From Candidatus Tabaqchalia intestinavium (GTDB taxonomy: Bacteria > Bacillota > Clostridia > Oscillospirales > CAJFTT01): DNA of 64,000 nt. Made by a program: the position numbers and the translations under genes. Below the pieces are notes generated by a model. The model did no database searches, was not told the DNA's origin, and worked only from the letters and a program-made list of their open reading frames with translations. Of the stretch, positions 1-7,084 are shown one piece after another. The stretch is from contig CAJFTT010000050.1 in NCBI GenBank assembly GCA_904420005.1, forward strand, positions 1 through 64,000. Reading direction: 5' to 3'. Each line of letters starts with the position of its first letter. Within the stretch, counting starts at the first letter, position 1.

Positions 1-60
1 GCGCGCGGCGGCCCGATCAACCGGAATCCCGCAAACGCCAGGCCCCGCACATCCTCCAGC

Positions 61-106
61 GGGCAGAACCCCCGCGCGCGGCGGCCGGAGCGGGCGCGGA
101 CATCCT
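61..106. repeat. 46-bp direct repeat, copy 1
   Basis: These 46 bases are identical to 2536-2581. The similarity continues for about ten more bases with two C/T differences, and both copies end near a shared CGCGCGTGTTCA string, although copy 2 has extra sequence in between. The two copies flank the methyltransferase, LiaF-like and GNAT genes. No open reading frame or transposase is associated with either copy. Confidence 0.8.
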
Positions 107-157
107 CTCGCACGCGGCCTCCCGCGCGTGTTCATTCCCCGCCGCCGCGCCCGGCTT

Positions 158-895
158 TCATTCCCCGGCTTTGCCCGCGCGCACGAGCAGCATCATCGGC
201 CGGCGCAGCTCGTCGCGCATCCCCGGCAGCTCCAGCATCTCGGCCGGCGGCTGCGGCTCCTGCACATCTTCGATCGCAAAGCCCGCCGCCAGCAGCGCGC
301 CCAAATACGTCGTCAGCGTGCGGTGGAATTTCTTCACCCGCTCCCCGAGAAACATCGTCTGCCGCGCCCCCTCGGAGAAATACCGGTCCACCGGCCAATG
401 CAGGATTTCGCCGTCCGGGCCGTAGACCCAGTCCTGCGTCCCCTCGGCGGTGAAAACCGGATGCTCAACGGAAAACACGAACGTTCCCCCCGGCGCGAGC
501 GTCGAGAAAATCCTGCGGCACATCCCCTCGAAATCCTCCACATAGTGCAGCGCGAGCGAGCTGAGCACCACGTCGAAGGCTTCCGCCGCAAATGCATATT
601 CCTCCATGGGCATATGGACATAGGTAATCACCGCCGCACCGTTTTGTTCCCTGGCGCGCGCGAGCATCTTCTCCGACAGCTCCACGCCCACGACGCGCGC
701 AGCGCCCTGCCGCGCCGCATAGCCGCAGTGCCAGCCGAAGCCGCAGCCGAGATCCAGCACGCGCCGGCCGGCGAAATCAGGCAGCATCCGGCGCAGCACA
801 TGCCACTCGCCCGCGCCGTCCAGGCCCTTTTGCGACCGCAGCATTTGGCTGTAGGCCGCGAAAAAAGATTCCCGATCATAAGGACTTTCCCGCAA
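158..895 (-). CDS. class I SAM-dependent methyltransferase
   Basis: A cytoplasmic methyltransferase of 245 residues whose substrate is unknown. The SAM-binding motif I is clear at about residues 45-53 (VLDLGCGFGWHC), followed by an acidic residue ending strand 2 (VVGVELSEKML) and a later LSSLALHYVED motif, which is the usual Methyltransf_11/25 arrangement. The start is a TTG at 895 with a GGGAGG ribosome-binding site about 9 bases upstream. The N-terminus (SPYDRESFFAAYSQM) resembles small-molecule or ubiquinone/biotin-type methyltransferases of Clostridia. It stands alone on the minus strand downstream of the LiaF-like gene, with about 54 bases between them. The fold assignment is secure; the substrate cannot be inferred. 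Confidence 0.85.
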   Translation of the reverse strand: MRESPYDRESFFAAYSQMLRSQKGLDGAGEWHVLRRMLPDFAGRRVLDLGCGFGWHCGYAARQGAARVVGVELSEKMLARAREQNGAAVITYVHMPMEEYAFAAEAFDVVLSSLALHYVEDFEGMCRRIFSTLAPGGTFVFSVEHPVFTAEGTQDWVYGPDGEILHWPVDRYFSEGARQTMFLGERVKKFHRTLTTYLGALLAAGFAIEDVQEPQPPAEMLELPGMRDELRRPMMLLVRAGKAGE

Positions 896-949
896 GACAA
901 ACGCCTCCCGTCTCTTTCCCTTCCTCGCCCGCCGCTGTGCGCAGCGGCC

Positions 950-1630
950 TCACTGCACGTCCACGCCGCCAAACACGCACACCGCCTGGACATACACCGT
1001 CGGCGCGGCCGCATCCGCGCAGGACTGCGCCTGATTGTCGCAGCCGCCGAAGATCGGCACGCCGGACAGCTCGACCTTCACGTTGGGCGGCAGGTACACA
1101 TCCACGCCGCCGAACACCGCCGTGGCCTTGACGACGACGTCCTGTTCGATCACGGCCCGCCGAAGATCGAGCTCCACCCCGCCGAACACCGCCACCAGAT
1201 CGGCGCCGAAAAAGCGCTCCTCCTCGACCTTCGCGTCATTGGCGCAGAACACGCCGACATAGCTGCGGCGCGCCCCGTCCGCCTGCTTGGCCGGGCGCGG
1301 CGGCCTGCGTTTCCAGCCGAACGCGCCCGCCAGGATCCGCAGACCGATGAGGATGAACACCAGCGGCAAAGCGATCTTCCACAGCATATCCCAAGCCAGC
1401 ACATCCTGCGCCGCGAGCAGAAGCAGCACGCCGATTCCCAGCCCGACAAGCGGCGCCGTATGAAACCCATGCTGCACCAGGCTGATGAAGCACGGCACAA
1501 TGAGAAACAGCGTCCACCAACCGTCGAAGAACAATTCAAAATCCCACCAGCCGCAGGCATTGCCCAAAAAGCCGACGCCCACCGCCAAAAACGCGATCCC
1601 CCACAGGATGTTGCCCAGCCGAACCCGCAT
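950..1630 (-). CDS. LiaF-like membrane protein (DUF5668 / cell-wall-active antibiotic response C-terminal domain)
   Basis: A 226-residue protein with about four hydrophobic segments in the N-terminal half (GNILWGIAFLAVGVGFLG, LFLIVPCFISLV, VGLGIGVLLLLAA, IALPLVFILIGLRIL). A soluble C-terminal half follows, containing repeated beta-type FGGVE/FGGVD/FGGCD motifs. That combination is typical of LiaF/YvqF proteins, which inhibit LiaRS-type envelope-stress two-component systems, and of their DUF5668 relatives. No kinase or regulator gene lies nearby, so an envelope-stress role is family knowledge rather than context. The start at 1630 is chosen because GGCGGAGAG lies directly upstream; an upstream in-frame ATG at 1708 would add 26 Arg-rich residues without a ribosome-binding site. 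Confidence 0.75.
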   Translation of the reverse strand: MRVRLGNILWGIAFLAVGVGFLGNACGWWDFELFFDGWWTLFLIVPCFISLVQHGFHTAPLVGLGIGVLLLLAAQDVLAWDMLWKIALPLVFILIGLRILAGAFGWKRRPPRPAKQADGARRSYVGVFCANDAKVEEERFFGADLVAVFGGVELDLRRAVIEQDVVVKATAVFGGVDVYLPPNVKVELSGVPIFGGCDNQAQSCADAAAPTVYVQAVCVFGGVDVQ

Positions 1631-1909
1631 TCTCTCCGCCGCCTTTCTTCTCCGGCCCCATAGCCGGTGCGTTTGTGCTATTATACCACGCGCACCCGCG
1701 CGGCGCAATCGCTGCGTTCACCCGCGCAATGAAGTAACGCTTTCGTCATACAAAACACAGAGAAAGATCCGCGCGCGCCATTCTCCCTTTCTCCTCTTTA
1801 TTCGTCACGGCAACATTTGACCACGCTCTCAAATCTGCATAAAACTACAAGAACACAAGAAACTTAACTTAAACGCATTTGGGCAATTATTTATCCAACG
1901 GCGCGCTTT

Positions 1910-2476
1910 TTAGTTCTGCCATTCGTTTTTAAGAATGGCAAACTGTACAGTGTTTTCATAATGCGGCGTGCCATCCGGATTATTGACAAATGATACAAAC
2001 TCCTTAAATACACCTTCTTGACGCATATTCAGCTTTTCACAAAGACGCTGACTTGCCAGATTATAGTCCTCCGTATAAGCGTAAATGCGTCTCGCGCCTT
2101 TTTCATTAAACAGATAATCAAAAAAAGCATAAGCCGCTTCATATGCATAGCCTTTTCCTTGATATACCTTGTTCAGCATCCAGCAGGGGCTAAATGTGTC
2201 AAAAGGAGAGGTTGCATCGTGTGCTTCCCCTCGTTCCGGATAAGCATCTATCTCGCCGATAACCTTGCCGGTATCTTTCAGAACAATTGCAAAATAATAT
2301 TCCGTTTCACAGCTTCGCTTTTTCATCTCCGTCTTTGCTTCTTCCAGGGTTTTCAATTTCATGCTGGCAAAACAGTTCACCATCGGTTCTTTTAGGTATT
2401 CCAGCACATCAGCGGCATCGCGCTCAGAGAAAGGGCGCAGAATCAATCTTTTCGTATGAATAATCACGGCGTTCAC
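1910..2476 (-). CDS. GNAT family N-acetyltransferase (RimJ/RimL type)
   Basis: An acetyl-CoA dependent acetyltransferase of about 188 residues. The N-terminal TKRLILRPFSERDAADV and the late NLASQRLCEKLNMRQEG are classic RimJ/RimL-like GNAT signatures, and the acetyl-CoA binding region is NKVYQGKGYAYEA. Targets in this family include ribosomal-protein N-termini, antibiotics and other amines; none can be chosen here. The start is uncertain: a GTG at 2476 has only GGGG very close upstream, and a second GTG at 2467 has it about 11 bases away. The gene is visibly richer in A and T than its neighbours, as are its flanks (about 1735-2530), which suggests horizontal acquisition. Confidence 0.85.
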   Translation of the reverse strand: MNAVIIHTKRLILRPFSERDAADVLEYLKEPMVNCFASMKLKTLEEAKTEMKKRSCETEYYFAIVLKDTGKVIGEIDAYPERGEAHDATSPFDTFSPCWMLNKVYQGKGYAYEAAYAFFDYLFNEKGARRIYAYTEDYNLASQRLCEKLNMRQEGVFKEFVSFVNNPDGTPHYENTVQFAILKNEWQN

Positions 2477-2535
2477 ATCCCCATAAATTTTTTCTCAAAA
2501 AGAACAGCAGTTCCTACCACCTGTTCTGTAACAAA

Positions 2536-2581
2536 GGGCAGAACCCCCGCGCGCGGCGGCCGGAGCGGGCGCGGACATCCT
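2536..2581. repeat. 46-bp direct repeat, copy 2
   Basis: Identical to 61-106. It lies just outside the AT-richer GNAT segment at an abrupt change to very GC-rich sequence. The gap from 2477 to 2925 holds this repeat, a 24-bp motif (2603-2626), a palindrome (2662-2715) and a short repeat pair about 59 bp apart (TGCAAT-GAGCCT at 2804 and 2863). I see no gene in it. Confidence 0.8.
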
Positions 2582-2602
2582 TTCGCATGCGGCGGGGCTG
2601 AA

Positions 2603-2626
2603 GCCCGCCGTCCCGCCGCGGCCTCG
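2603..2626. repeat. 24-bp dispersed GC-rich motif, copy 1
   Basis: This string matches 40154-40177 at 23 of 24 positions, with a single C/T difference in the middle. A 15-bp part of it also recurs near 56214. All copies are intergenic. Confidence 0.6.
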
Positions 2627-2661
2627 CGCGTGTTCACCCCCTTACACCGCTAGGCCATTTG

Positions 2662-2715
2662 GGGGATGCGCTTTCGTGCGAGCCGCCGCCGCGATCGACG
2701 CGAAAGCGCATCCCC
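2662..2715. repeat. perfect 15-bp inverted repeat with 24-base loop
   Basis: The arms at 2662-2676 (GGGGATGCGCTTTCG) and 2701-2715 are exact reverse complements. There is no T-run on either side, so it is not an ordinary terminator. It lies in the gene-free gap between the GNAT and YjdF-like genes and may be a remnant of a small mobile or REP-like element. Confidence 0.6.
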
Positions 2716-2925
2716 AGCGTTGCGGGCGCTGCCGGGAAATCCCCTCTGCGTCAGCGGCCAGCGAAATAGCCGGCCGTCCGGGGGAACCGGCCGGGCAGCG
2801 CAATGCAATCGAGCCTGCCGCGAGGCGCGCAGCCGGCCTCCTCAGCGCCTTCCGGCCCCGGGTGCAATGGAGCCTCCCGGTTGCGCGCGCCCCAGCCGGC
2901 CGGGAAACGCGCGCAGCCCCGCCCG

Positions 2926-3519
2926 TCACGCCCGGGGCTGCGCCGTCTCTGCCGGCGTCTTTTTCCCCCGCAGCCGGCCCGCCAGCCCCGCCGCAAGGCA
3001 ATACAGCGCCCCGCCGACAAAGCCCGCGATGATGTCGCCCATGGTGTCGGCGTTGCCGTGCTGCACCTCCATCGCCAGGAGCTGATCCGCCGTGAACTCG
3101 AAAATCTCCCACATCCCGGCGCACATCCCCGCGAACAGGAAGGCCATAACCAGGCGCAGGGCGCGGCTGTCGGGAAGGCGCAGGCGGCGCAGCAGCACCC
3201 CCGCCAAAAAGTACCCGATATAGGCCAGCATCACGCCGCTGATGCCGTGCACAATCTTGTCATAGAAGAAAAACCGCGCATACAGCCCCACAATCGATCC
3301 CGCCGCTGCCAGCAGCGTAAATCCCAGCGGCAGCAGGTAAATCGGCAGCGGGAACCACCACAGCACCACGGACAACGCCGCCACCGCCGCGAGCATCCCG
3401 ACAACGTCCATCGTCTCCGCCTCCGGGTTGATGAACGCGAAACATATAATCACCAAAATCGCAAAAACCGAGGCCGCCACGCGGCAGGCCGCGATGGTCC
3501 TTCTCCTCTTTTCTTCCAT
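2926..3519 (-). CDS. YjdF-like membrane protein (DUF2238 family)
   Basis: An integral membrane protein of 197 residues with about six hydrophobic segments. The motifs FYDKIVHGISGVMLAY, GMWEIFEFTADQL and GNADTMGDIIAGFVGG carry the conserved His, Glu and Asp residues of the DUF2238/YjdF family. The biochemical role of this family is not established. The ATG at 3519 is preceded by GGGGAAGACGGAC. It lies alone on the minus strand, about 90 bases downstream of the broken hydrolase gene. The family assignment rests on those motifs and the length. Confidence 0.75.
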   Translation of the reverse strand: MEEKRRRTIAACRVAASVFAILVIICFAFINPEAETMDVVGMLAAVAALSVVLWWFPLPIYLLPLGFTLLAAAGSIVGLYARFFFYDKIVHGISGVMLAYIGYFLAGVLLRRLRLPDSRALRLVMAFLFAGMCAGMWEIFEFTADQLLAMEVQHGNADTMGDIIAGFVGGALYCLAAGLAGRLRGKKTPAETAQPRA

Positions 3520-3607
3520 GTCCGTCTTCCCCTTTCCGCCGTGCCGGCGGTTTTTGATCGGCCCTGCCCCTGCGCCGGCGCGCTGAACGCAGCGGCCCCG
3601 CCGCCCG

Positions 3608-4351
3608 TCAGCGCGGCCGCTGGACGCGCGCCGCTTCGCGCCCTTCTCCGCGCCCCTCGCTACAATATGCCGGCGCGTCGAGCAAAAATGCCTCCACCGC
3701 GCGGTTGAACGCTTCGCTGCGGCGGCTGGCGATGAAATGGTCCCCCTCGAGCAGGCACAGCCGGCTGCCCGGAATGGCGCGGTGAATCCGCTCGGTATGC
3801 CGCCGGCGGATCATATCCCGCGTGCCGGCGATAACCAGCACCGGCATCGGCAGCGCGGCCAGCCGCGCCGGGTCAATATGCGGCTGCGTCACCATCAGGC
3901 CGAGCAATTCCTTCTTCGCGGCGGCCCGCGCAGAAAAGGGCGCCAGCGCCGCCGTCATCCCGTATCCCAGCACGATGGGCAGCTACGTGCGCAGGCGCAC
4001 GCCCCCGGGCGAAAGATTCGCGCCGTTGAGCACGAGCTTCTCGACATATTGCGGATAGCGCAGCGAAAACAGCAGCGCGACGTTGGCGCCGTCGCTGAAG
4101 CCGAGCAGCTGGATGCGCCGCAGCCCCTCCCGCTCGAGGAACGCATGCAGATCCTCGGCAAACTGCGCCAGCGTGAACGGCGCATCCCCGCGCGGCGAAC
4201 GCCCGTGGCCGCGCGTGTCGATCGCGATGACGCGCCAGGCGCGGGAAAACCAGGCGATCTGCTGCGAAAAATAGGAGGAATCCTCTCCGTTTCCATGCAG
4301 CAGCACCAGCGGCTTCCCGCTCCCCTGCTGCCGAAAAAACAGCTCCGTCAC
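3608..4351 (-). pseudogene. alpha/beta hydrolase interrupted by one in-frame TAG
   Basis: Two open segments in the same frame (4351-3986 and 3982-3608) make one 247-codon hydrolase, separated only by a TAG at 3985-3983. The whole fold is present: the oxyanion HGNGED motif, the nucleophile elbow GFSDGAN, the acid GTRD and the final histidine EGDHF. The residues flanking the stop (GGVRLRT / LPIVLGYG) read through naturally. The GTG start at 4351 has a GGGAGGGG ribosome-binding site. The lesion is therefore a single nonsense change, perhaps CAG to TAG, in an otherwise healthy gene. It could be a recent mutation, a sequencing error or a site of readthrough. The neighbour upstream is rubredoxin. 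Calling it a pseudogene is provisional. Confidence 0.8.
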
Positions 4352-4441
4352 GCTTTTCCCCTCCCTGCGGTTGCCGGCCAGCGGCCCCAGGATGCGCAAA
4401 GGCGGCCGGAACTGCGCCCGACCGCCCTTTTCAGCGCCAAC

Positions 4442-4600
4442 TCACATTTTCGAGAACTGATCCTTGCCGACGCCGCACAGCGGGCAGACGAAATCGTCCG
4501 GCAGATCTTCCCATTTGGTGCCGGGCGCAATGCCGTTGTCCGGATCGCCCGCCGCCTCGTCGTAAACGTAGCCGCAAACATCGCAAACATATTTTTCCAT
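4442..4600 (-). CDS. rd: rubredoxin
   Basis: A 52-residue rubredoxin, a one-iron electron carrier of anaerobes that donates electrons to rubrerythrins, superoxide reductases or flavodiiron proteins. Two knuckles, CDVCG at residues 6-10 and CPLCG at 39-43, supply the four Fe ligands. The conserved [11 protein letters not shown] and [14 protein letters not shown] stretches are all present, and the length is typical. The ATG at 4600 has GGGAGG upstream. A minus-strand promoter (TTGCTT, 17 bp, TATAGT) lies at 4630-4658. A plausible partner in this window is the reverse rubrerythrin at 41387-41932, but that is inference. Confidence 0.95.
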   Translation of the reverse strand: MEKYVCDVCGYVYDEAAGDPDNGIAPGTKWEDLPDDFVCPLCGVGKDQFSKM

Positions 4601-4629
4601 ACTTCTCTGACCTCCCTGGCTTTTTCTCT

Positions 4630-4658
4630 ACTATAGCATATCTGTCTACCAAAAGCAA
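4630..4658 (-). promoter_or_regulatory. promoter of the rubredoxin gene
   Basis: On the minus strand, TTGCTT (4658-4653) and TATAGT (4635-4630) are separated by 17 bases and lie about 30 bases before the rubredoxin start codon. Confidence 0.6.
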
Positions 4659-4845
4659 GCAGAATCTATACGAAAAAAGGAGAATTTGAAGATGGGCGTT
4701 CCTCCCCGCCATCCGCACCGCCGGAGAACCATGAAAGCCGCCGGACGCCGCCTCCGCTTCTCCCTGCAAACGCAGCCAGCCGGCCCCTGCACGCCAATGC
4801 GCGCCGAATCCGCCGCAGCGTTGGCAAAAAATTTTTCTCCCCCCC

Positions 4846-4874
4846 TTGACAAATGGGGCGCGCATGTGTATTAT
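4846..4874 (+). promoter_or_regulatory. promoter of the GntR/ABC operon
   Basis: A perfect -35 box TTGACA (4846-4851) and a -10 box TATTAT (4869-4874) have 17-bp spacing. The start codon of the GntR gene follows 46 bases later. The -10 box overlaps the inverted repeat at 4871-4898. Confidence 0.8.
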
Positions 4875-4898
4875 TGTATTGTTCATTTAGTACAATAA
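4871..4898 (+). promoter_or_regulatory. probable GntR (YtrA-type) operator
   Basis: Perfect 8-bp inverted arms TTATTGTA (4871-4878) and TACAATAA (4891-4898), separated by 12 bases, cover the -10 box and the expected transcription start. YtrA-type GntR repressors bind inverted repeats at their own promoters, so autorepression is the natural reading. Confidence 0.65.
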
Positions 4899-4920
4899 CA
4901 CAAAGAGGAGGTGCAGTGCC

Positions 4921-5310
4921 GTGCAATGGCAGTTTGATGCGCAGACGCCCATCTATGCGCAGCTGGTGGAACAATTCACCTGCCGCGTGCTTTCGGGGGA
5001 ATATCCGCCCGGCAGCCGCGCGCCGGCGGTGCGCGAGCTGGCGCAGGAAGCGCAGGTCAACCCCAACACCATGCAGCGCGCGTTTACGGAGCTGGAGCGG
5101 CAGGGGCTGGTATTCACGCAGCGCACAAGCGGCCGGTTCATCACGGAGGACACCGCGCTGCTCGGGCAGCTGCGGCAGCAGAAAGCGGCGGAAGCCTTGC
5201 GCGAATTTCTCGAGAAAATGCGGCAGCTGGGGATGCAGAGAGAAGAAATCCTCGCGCTGCTCCAACAACAAAAGGGGGAAGAACATCATGGCGACGATTC
5301 TGCAATGTGA
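4921..5310 (+). CDS. GntR family transcriptional regulator, YtrA subfamily
   Basis: A 129-residue DNA-binding protein. The N-terminal winged helix-turn-helix covers about residues 10-75 (PIYAQLVEQF, YPPGSRAPAVRELAQEAQVNPNTMQRAFTELERQGLV), and only a short helical tail of about 45 residues follows, as in YtrA-type regulators, which have no large effector domain. The start is GTG at 4921 with GGAGG nine bases upstream. The 3' end overlaps the ABC ATPase gene by 23 bases. YtrA relatives repress ABC exporter operons and respond to cell-wall-active compounds. Autorepression through 4871-4898 is likely. Confidence 0.9.
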   Translation: MQWQFDAQTPIYAQLVEQFTCRVLSGEYPPGSRAPAVRELAQEAQVNPNTMQRAFTELERQGLVFTQRTSGRFITEDTALLGQLRQQKAAEALREFLEKMRQLGMQREEILALLQQQKGEEHHGDDSAM

Positions 5311-5986
5311 GAATCTGCAAAAGCGGTTCGGCATGCACCCGGCGCTCGACGGCGTCAGCCTGCGGCTGGAGAGCGGGCGCGTCGTGGGCCTGCTCGGGCC
5401 CAACGGCAGCGGCAAATCGACGTTCCTCAAGCTGTGCAACGGCCTGCTCACGCCCAGCGGCGGCAGCCTGCTGATCGACGGCAAGCCCATCGGCGTGCAG
5501 ACGAAAAAGGTGGTCAGCTATCTGCCGGAGCGCACCTATCTCAGCGACTGGATGCGCGTGCGCGACGTGCTGTCGTTTTTCCAGGATTTTTACGACGACT
5601 TCGACCGGGAGAAGGCCCGCGACATGCTCGCGCGGCTGTCCATCGGCGAGGCCGACCGGCTGAAAACCATGTCCAAGGGCACGCGCGAGAAAGTGCAGCT
5701 GATCCTGGTGATGAGCCGCGCGGCCAAGCTCTATCTGCTCGACGAGCCGATCGGCGGCGTGGATCCGGCGGCGCGGGATTACATTCTCGACACCATCCTC
5801 ACCAATTACAATCCCGAGGCGACGGTCGTCATCTCGACGCATCTGATCATGGACATCGAGCGCATTCTCGACGACATCATTTTCCTGCAGAACGGGCGCG
5901 TGGCGCTTTTCGGGGAGGCGGACGCCATCCGGGCGGAGCGCGGCCAATCCATCGACCAACTGTTCAGGGAGGTATTCAGATGCTAG
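5288..5986 (+). CDS. ABC transporter ATP-binding protein
   Basis: A 232-residue ATPase of an exporter-type ABC system. Walker A is GPNGSGKST at about residues 38-46. The signature position reads MSKGTREKVQL, a variant of LSGGQ. Walker B is LYLLDEPIGGVDP, and the switch histidine is in VISTHL. The ATG at 5288 lies inside the end of the GntR gene, so translation is coupled. Its TAG stop (5984-5986) overlaps the ATG of the permease gene at 5980. It probably pairs with that permease as a BcrA/YtrB-like exporter; the cargo is unknown. Confidence 0.9.
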   Translation: MATILQCENLQKRFGMHPALDGVSLRLESGRVVGLLGPNGSGKSTFLKLCNGLLTPSGGSLLIDGKPIGVQTKKVVSYLPERTYLSDWMRVRDVLSFFQDFYDDFDREKARDMLARLSIGEADRLKTMSKGTREKVQLILVMSRAAKLYLLDEPIGGVDPAARDYILDTILTNYNPEATVVISTHLIMDIERILDDIIFLQNGRVALFGEADAIRAERGQSIDQLFREVFRC

Positions 5987-6750
5987 GCAAATTGATGAAA
6001 TACGAAATCCGCTCGATGGGGCGGATCTTCCTGGGGCTTTACGCCGCGGTGCTGGCCTTCGCTGTGGTCAACCGCGTGTTCTATACGCTGCAGTGGGAGA
6101 TCCCGATGGTGCTGGCCTCGATGGCGATGGTGCTTTTGATCTTCGCGAGCATTGTGACGACCGTGATCCTGATCGTGTACCGGTTTTACAAAAACCTGCT
6201 CAGCGACGAAGGCTATCTCATGTTCACGCTGCCGGTCAAGCTCGACGCCCTGCTGCTCAGCAAGCTCTTCACCGCGTTTCTGTTCATTTTTCTCAGCATC
6301 GTGGTGGCGGCCGCCGCTCTGTTCGTTTCTTTCGGGGCGCTGCCGGAGGATTTCTGGCAGGAGCTGGGGCGTATAATCTCCACCTTTACCAACGCCCGGG
6401 GCATCAGCGGCGGGCGGCTCGCGTCCTATATCGTCGCCATCGTGCTGTTCCTGCTGCTGAACATGTTCACCTTCTCGCTGGAGGCCTACACCTGCATGGC
6501 CATCGGGCAGCTGTCCAACCGCAACAAGGTCGCCATGGCGTTCGTGGCGTATATCGTCATCAGCATGGCTCTGCAGATCCTGTCCATCTTCGTCGCCATC
6601 GCGCTGGCCATGATGGGAGAGGCCGGCATGCTCGATTGGCTGGCCACGCCGAACCTGATCTATGCGCTGCCGCTGCTGCCGCTGGTGATGGATCTGATCT
6701 ATTATTTCGTCACCCGCACGCTGCTCAAGCGCCGGATCAACCTGGCCTGA
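5980..6750 (+). CDS. ABC transporter membrane subunit of the GntR operon
   Basis: A 256-residue integral membrane protein with about six transmembrane segments, starting MLGKLMKYEIRSMGRIF. The order is a juxtamembrane N-terminus, paired helices near residues 15-75, a hydrophobic stretch after LSKLFTAFLFIF, then a loop and three more helices. It lacks a recognisable importer EAA loop, as expected for ABC-2-type exporters. The ATG at 5980 overlaps the stop of the ATPase gene. The motif YRFYKNLLSDEGYLMFTLPV is seen in uncharacterised clostridial ABC permeases. It is the last gene of the operon, followed by a 23-bp repeat array and a terminator. Confidence 0.8.
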   Translation: MLGKLMKYEIRSMGRIFLGLYAAVLAFAVVNRVFYTLQWEIPMVLASMAMVLLIFASIVTTVILIVYRFYKNLLSDEGYLMFTLPVKLDALLLSKLFTAFLFIFLSIVVAAAALFVSFGALPEDFWQELGRIISTFTNARGISGGRLASYIVAIVLFLLLNMFTFSLEAYTCMAIGQLSNRNKVAMAFVAYIVISMALQILSIFVAIALAMMGEAGMLDWLATPNLIYALPLLPLVMDLIYYFVTRTLLKRRINLA

Positions 6751-6830
6751 CGCCGCAACGGCAAGCCCAAGCAAAAAGGCGACGCCGCCCGGCGGAAGAA
6801 CGCGATGCCAACCGGCAAAAATATCCTGGC

Positions 6831-6922
6831 CAGCCGGCGGAAGCATACCGCGCCAGCCGGCGGAAGCATACCGCGCCAGCCGGCGGAAGCGTACCGCGCC
6901 AACCGGCGGAAGCGGATAAAAG
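6831..6922 (+). repeat. 23-bp tandem repeat, about four copies
   Basis: Units start at 6831, 6854, 6877 and 6900. The first two are identical, the third differs by one base and the fourth is partial; the unit reads CAGCCGGCGGAAGCATACCG plus three bases. A weaker copy starts near 6787. The array lies between the stop codon of the ABC permease and its terminator. Because 23 is not a multiple of three, it is not a coding repeat. Confidence 0.85.
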
Positions 6923-6953
6923 GAGGCAGACACGACGTGTCCGCCTCCTTTTT
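6921..6953 (+). terminator. rho-independent terminator of the GntR/ABC operon
   Basis: The arms AGGAGGCAGACAC (6921-6933) and GTGTCCGCCTCCT (6937-6949) pair with one mismatch around a three-base loop, followed by a T-run. Confidence 0.85.
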
Positions 6954-7038
6954 CGCTGCCCGGGGCACCGGCCGCCGGCTCACGCCGACCATGCATCCCA
7001 GCCCGCGGCCTCGCCGAAATCCTCCGCACCCATAAAAA

Positions 7039-7079
7039 GCAGGGCGCAGCCGCCGCACAATCCGGCTTCTGCGCCCTGC
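7039..7079 (-). terminator. rho-independent terminator of the 405-residue protein gene
   Basis: An 11-bp stem, GCAGGGCGCAG (7039-7049) against CTGCGCCCTGC (7069-7079). Read on the minus strand it is followed by TTTTT, six bases after the stop codon at 7085. Confidence 0.8.
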
Positions 7080-7084
7080 TCCCT

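Noticed and set aside
2666-3085. Overlapping open frames in the gap before the YjdF-like gene
   Set aside because: GC-rich DNA gives frames on all strands here; none has a ribosome-binding site, domain or codon pattern of a gene.
3983-3985. General amber-codon recoding (for example pyrrolysine)
   Set aside because: TAG is used as a normal stop by at least three confident genes in this window, so readthrough would have to be site-specific.
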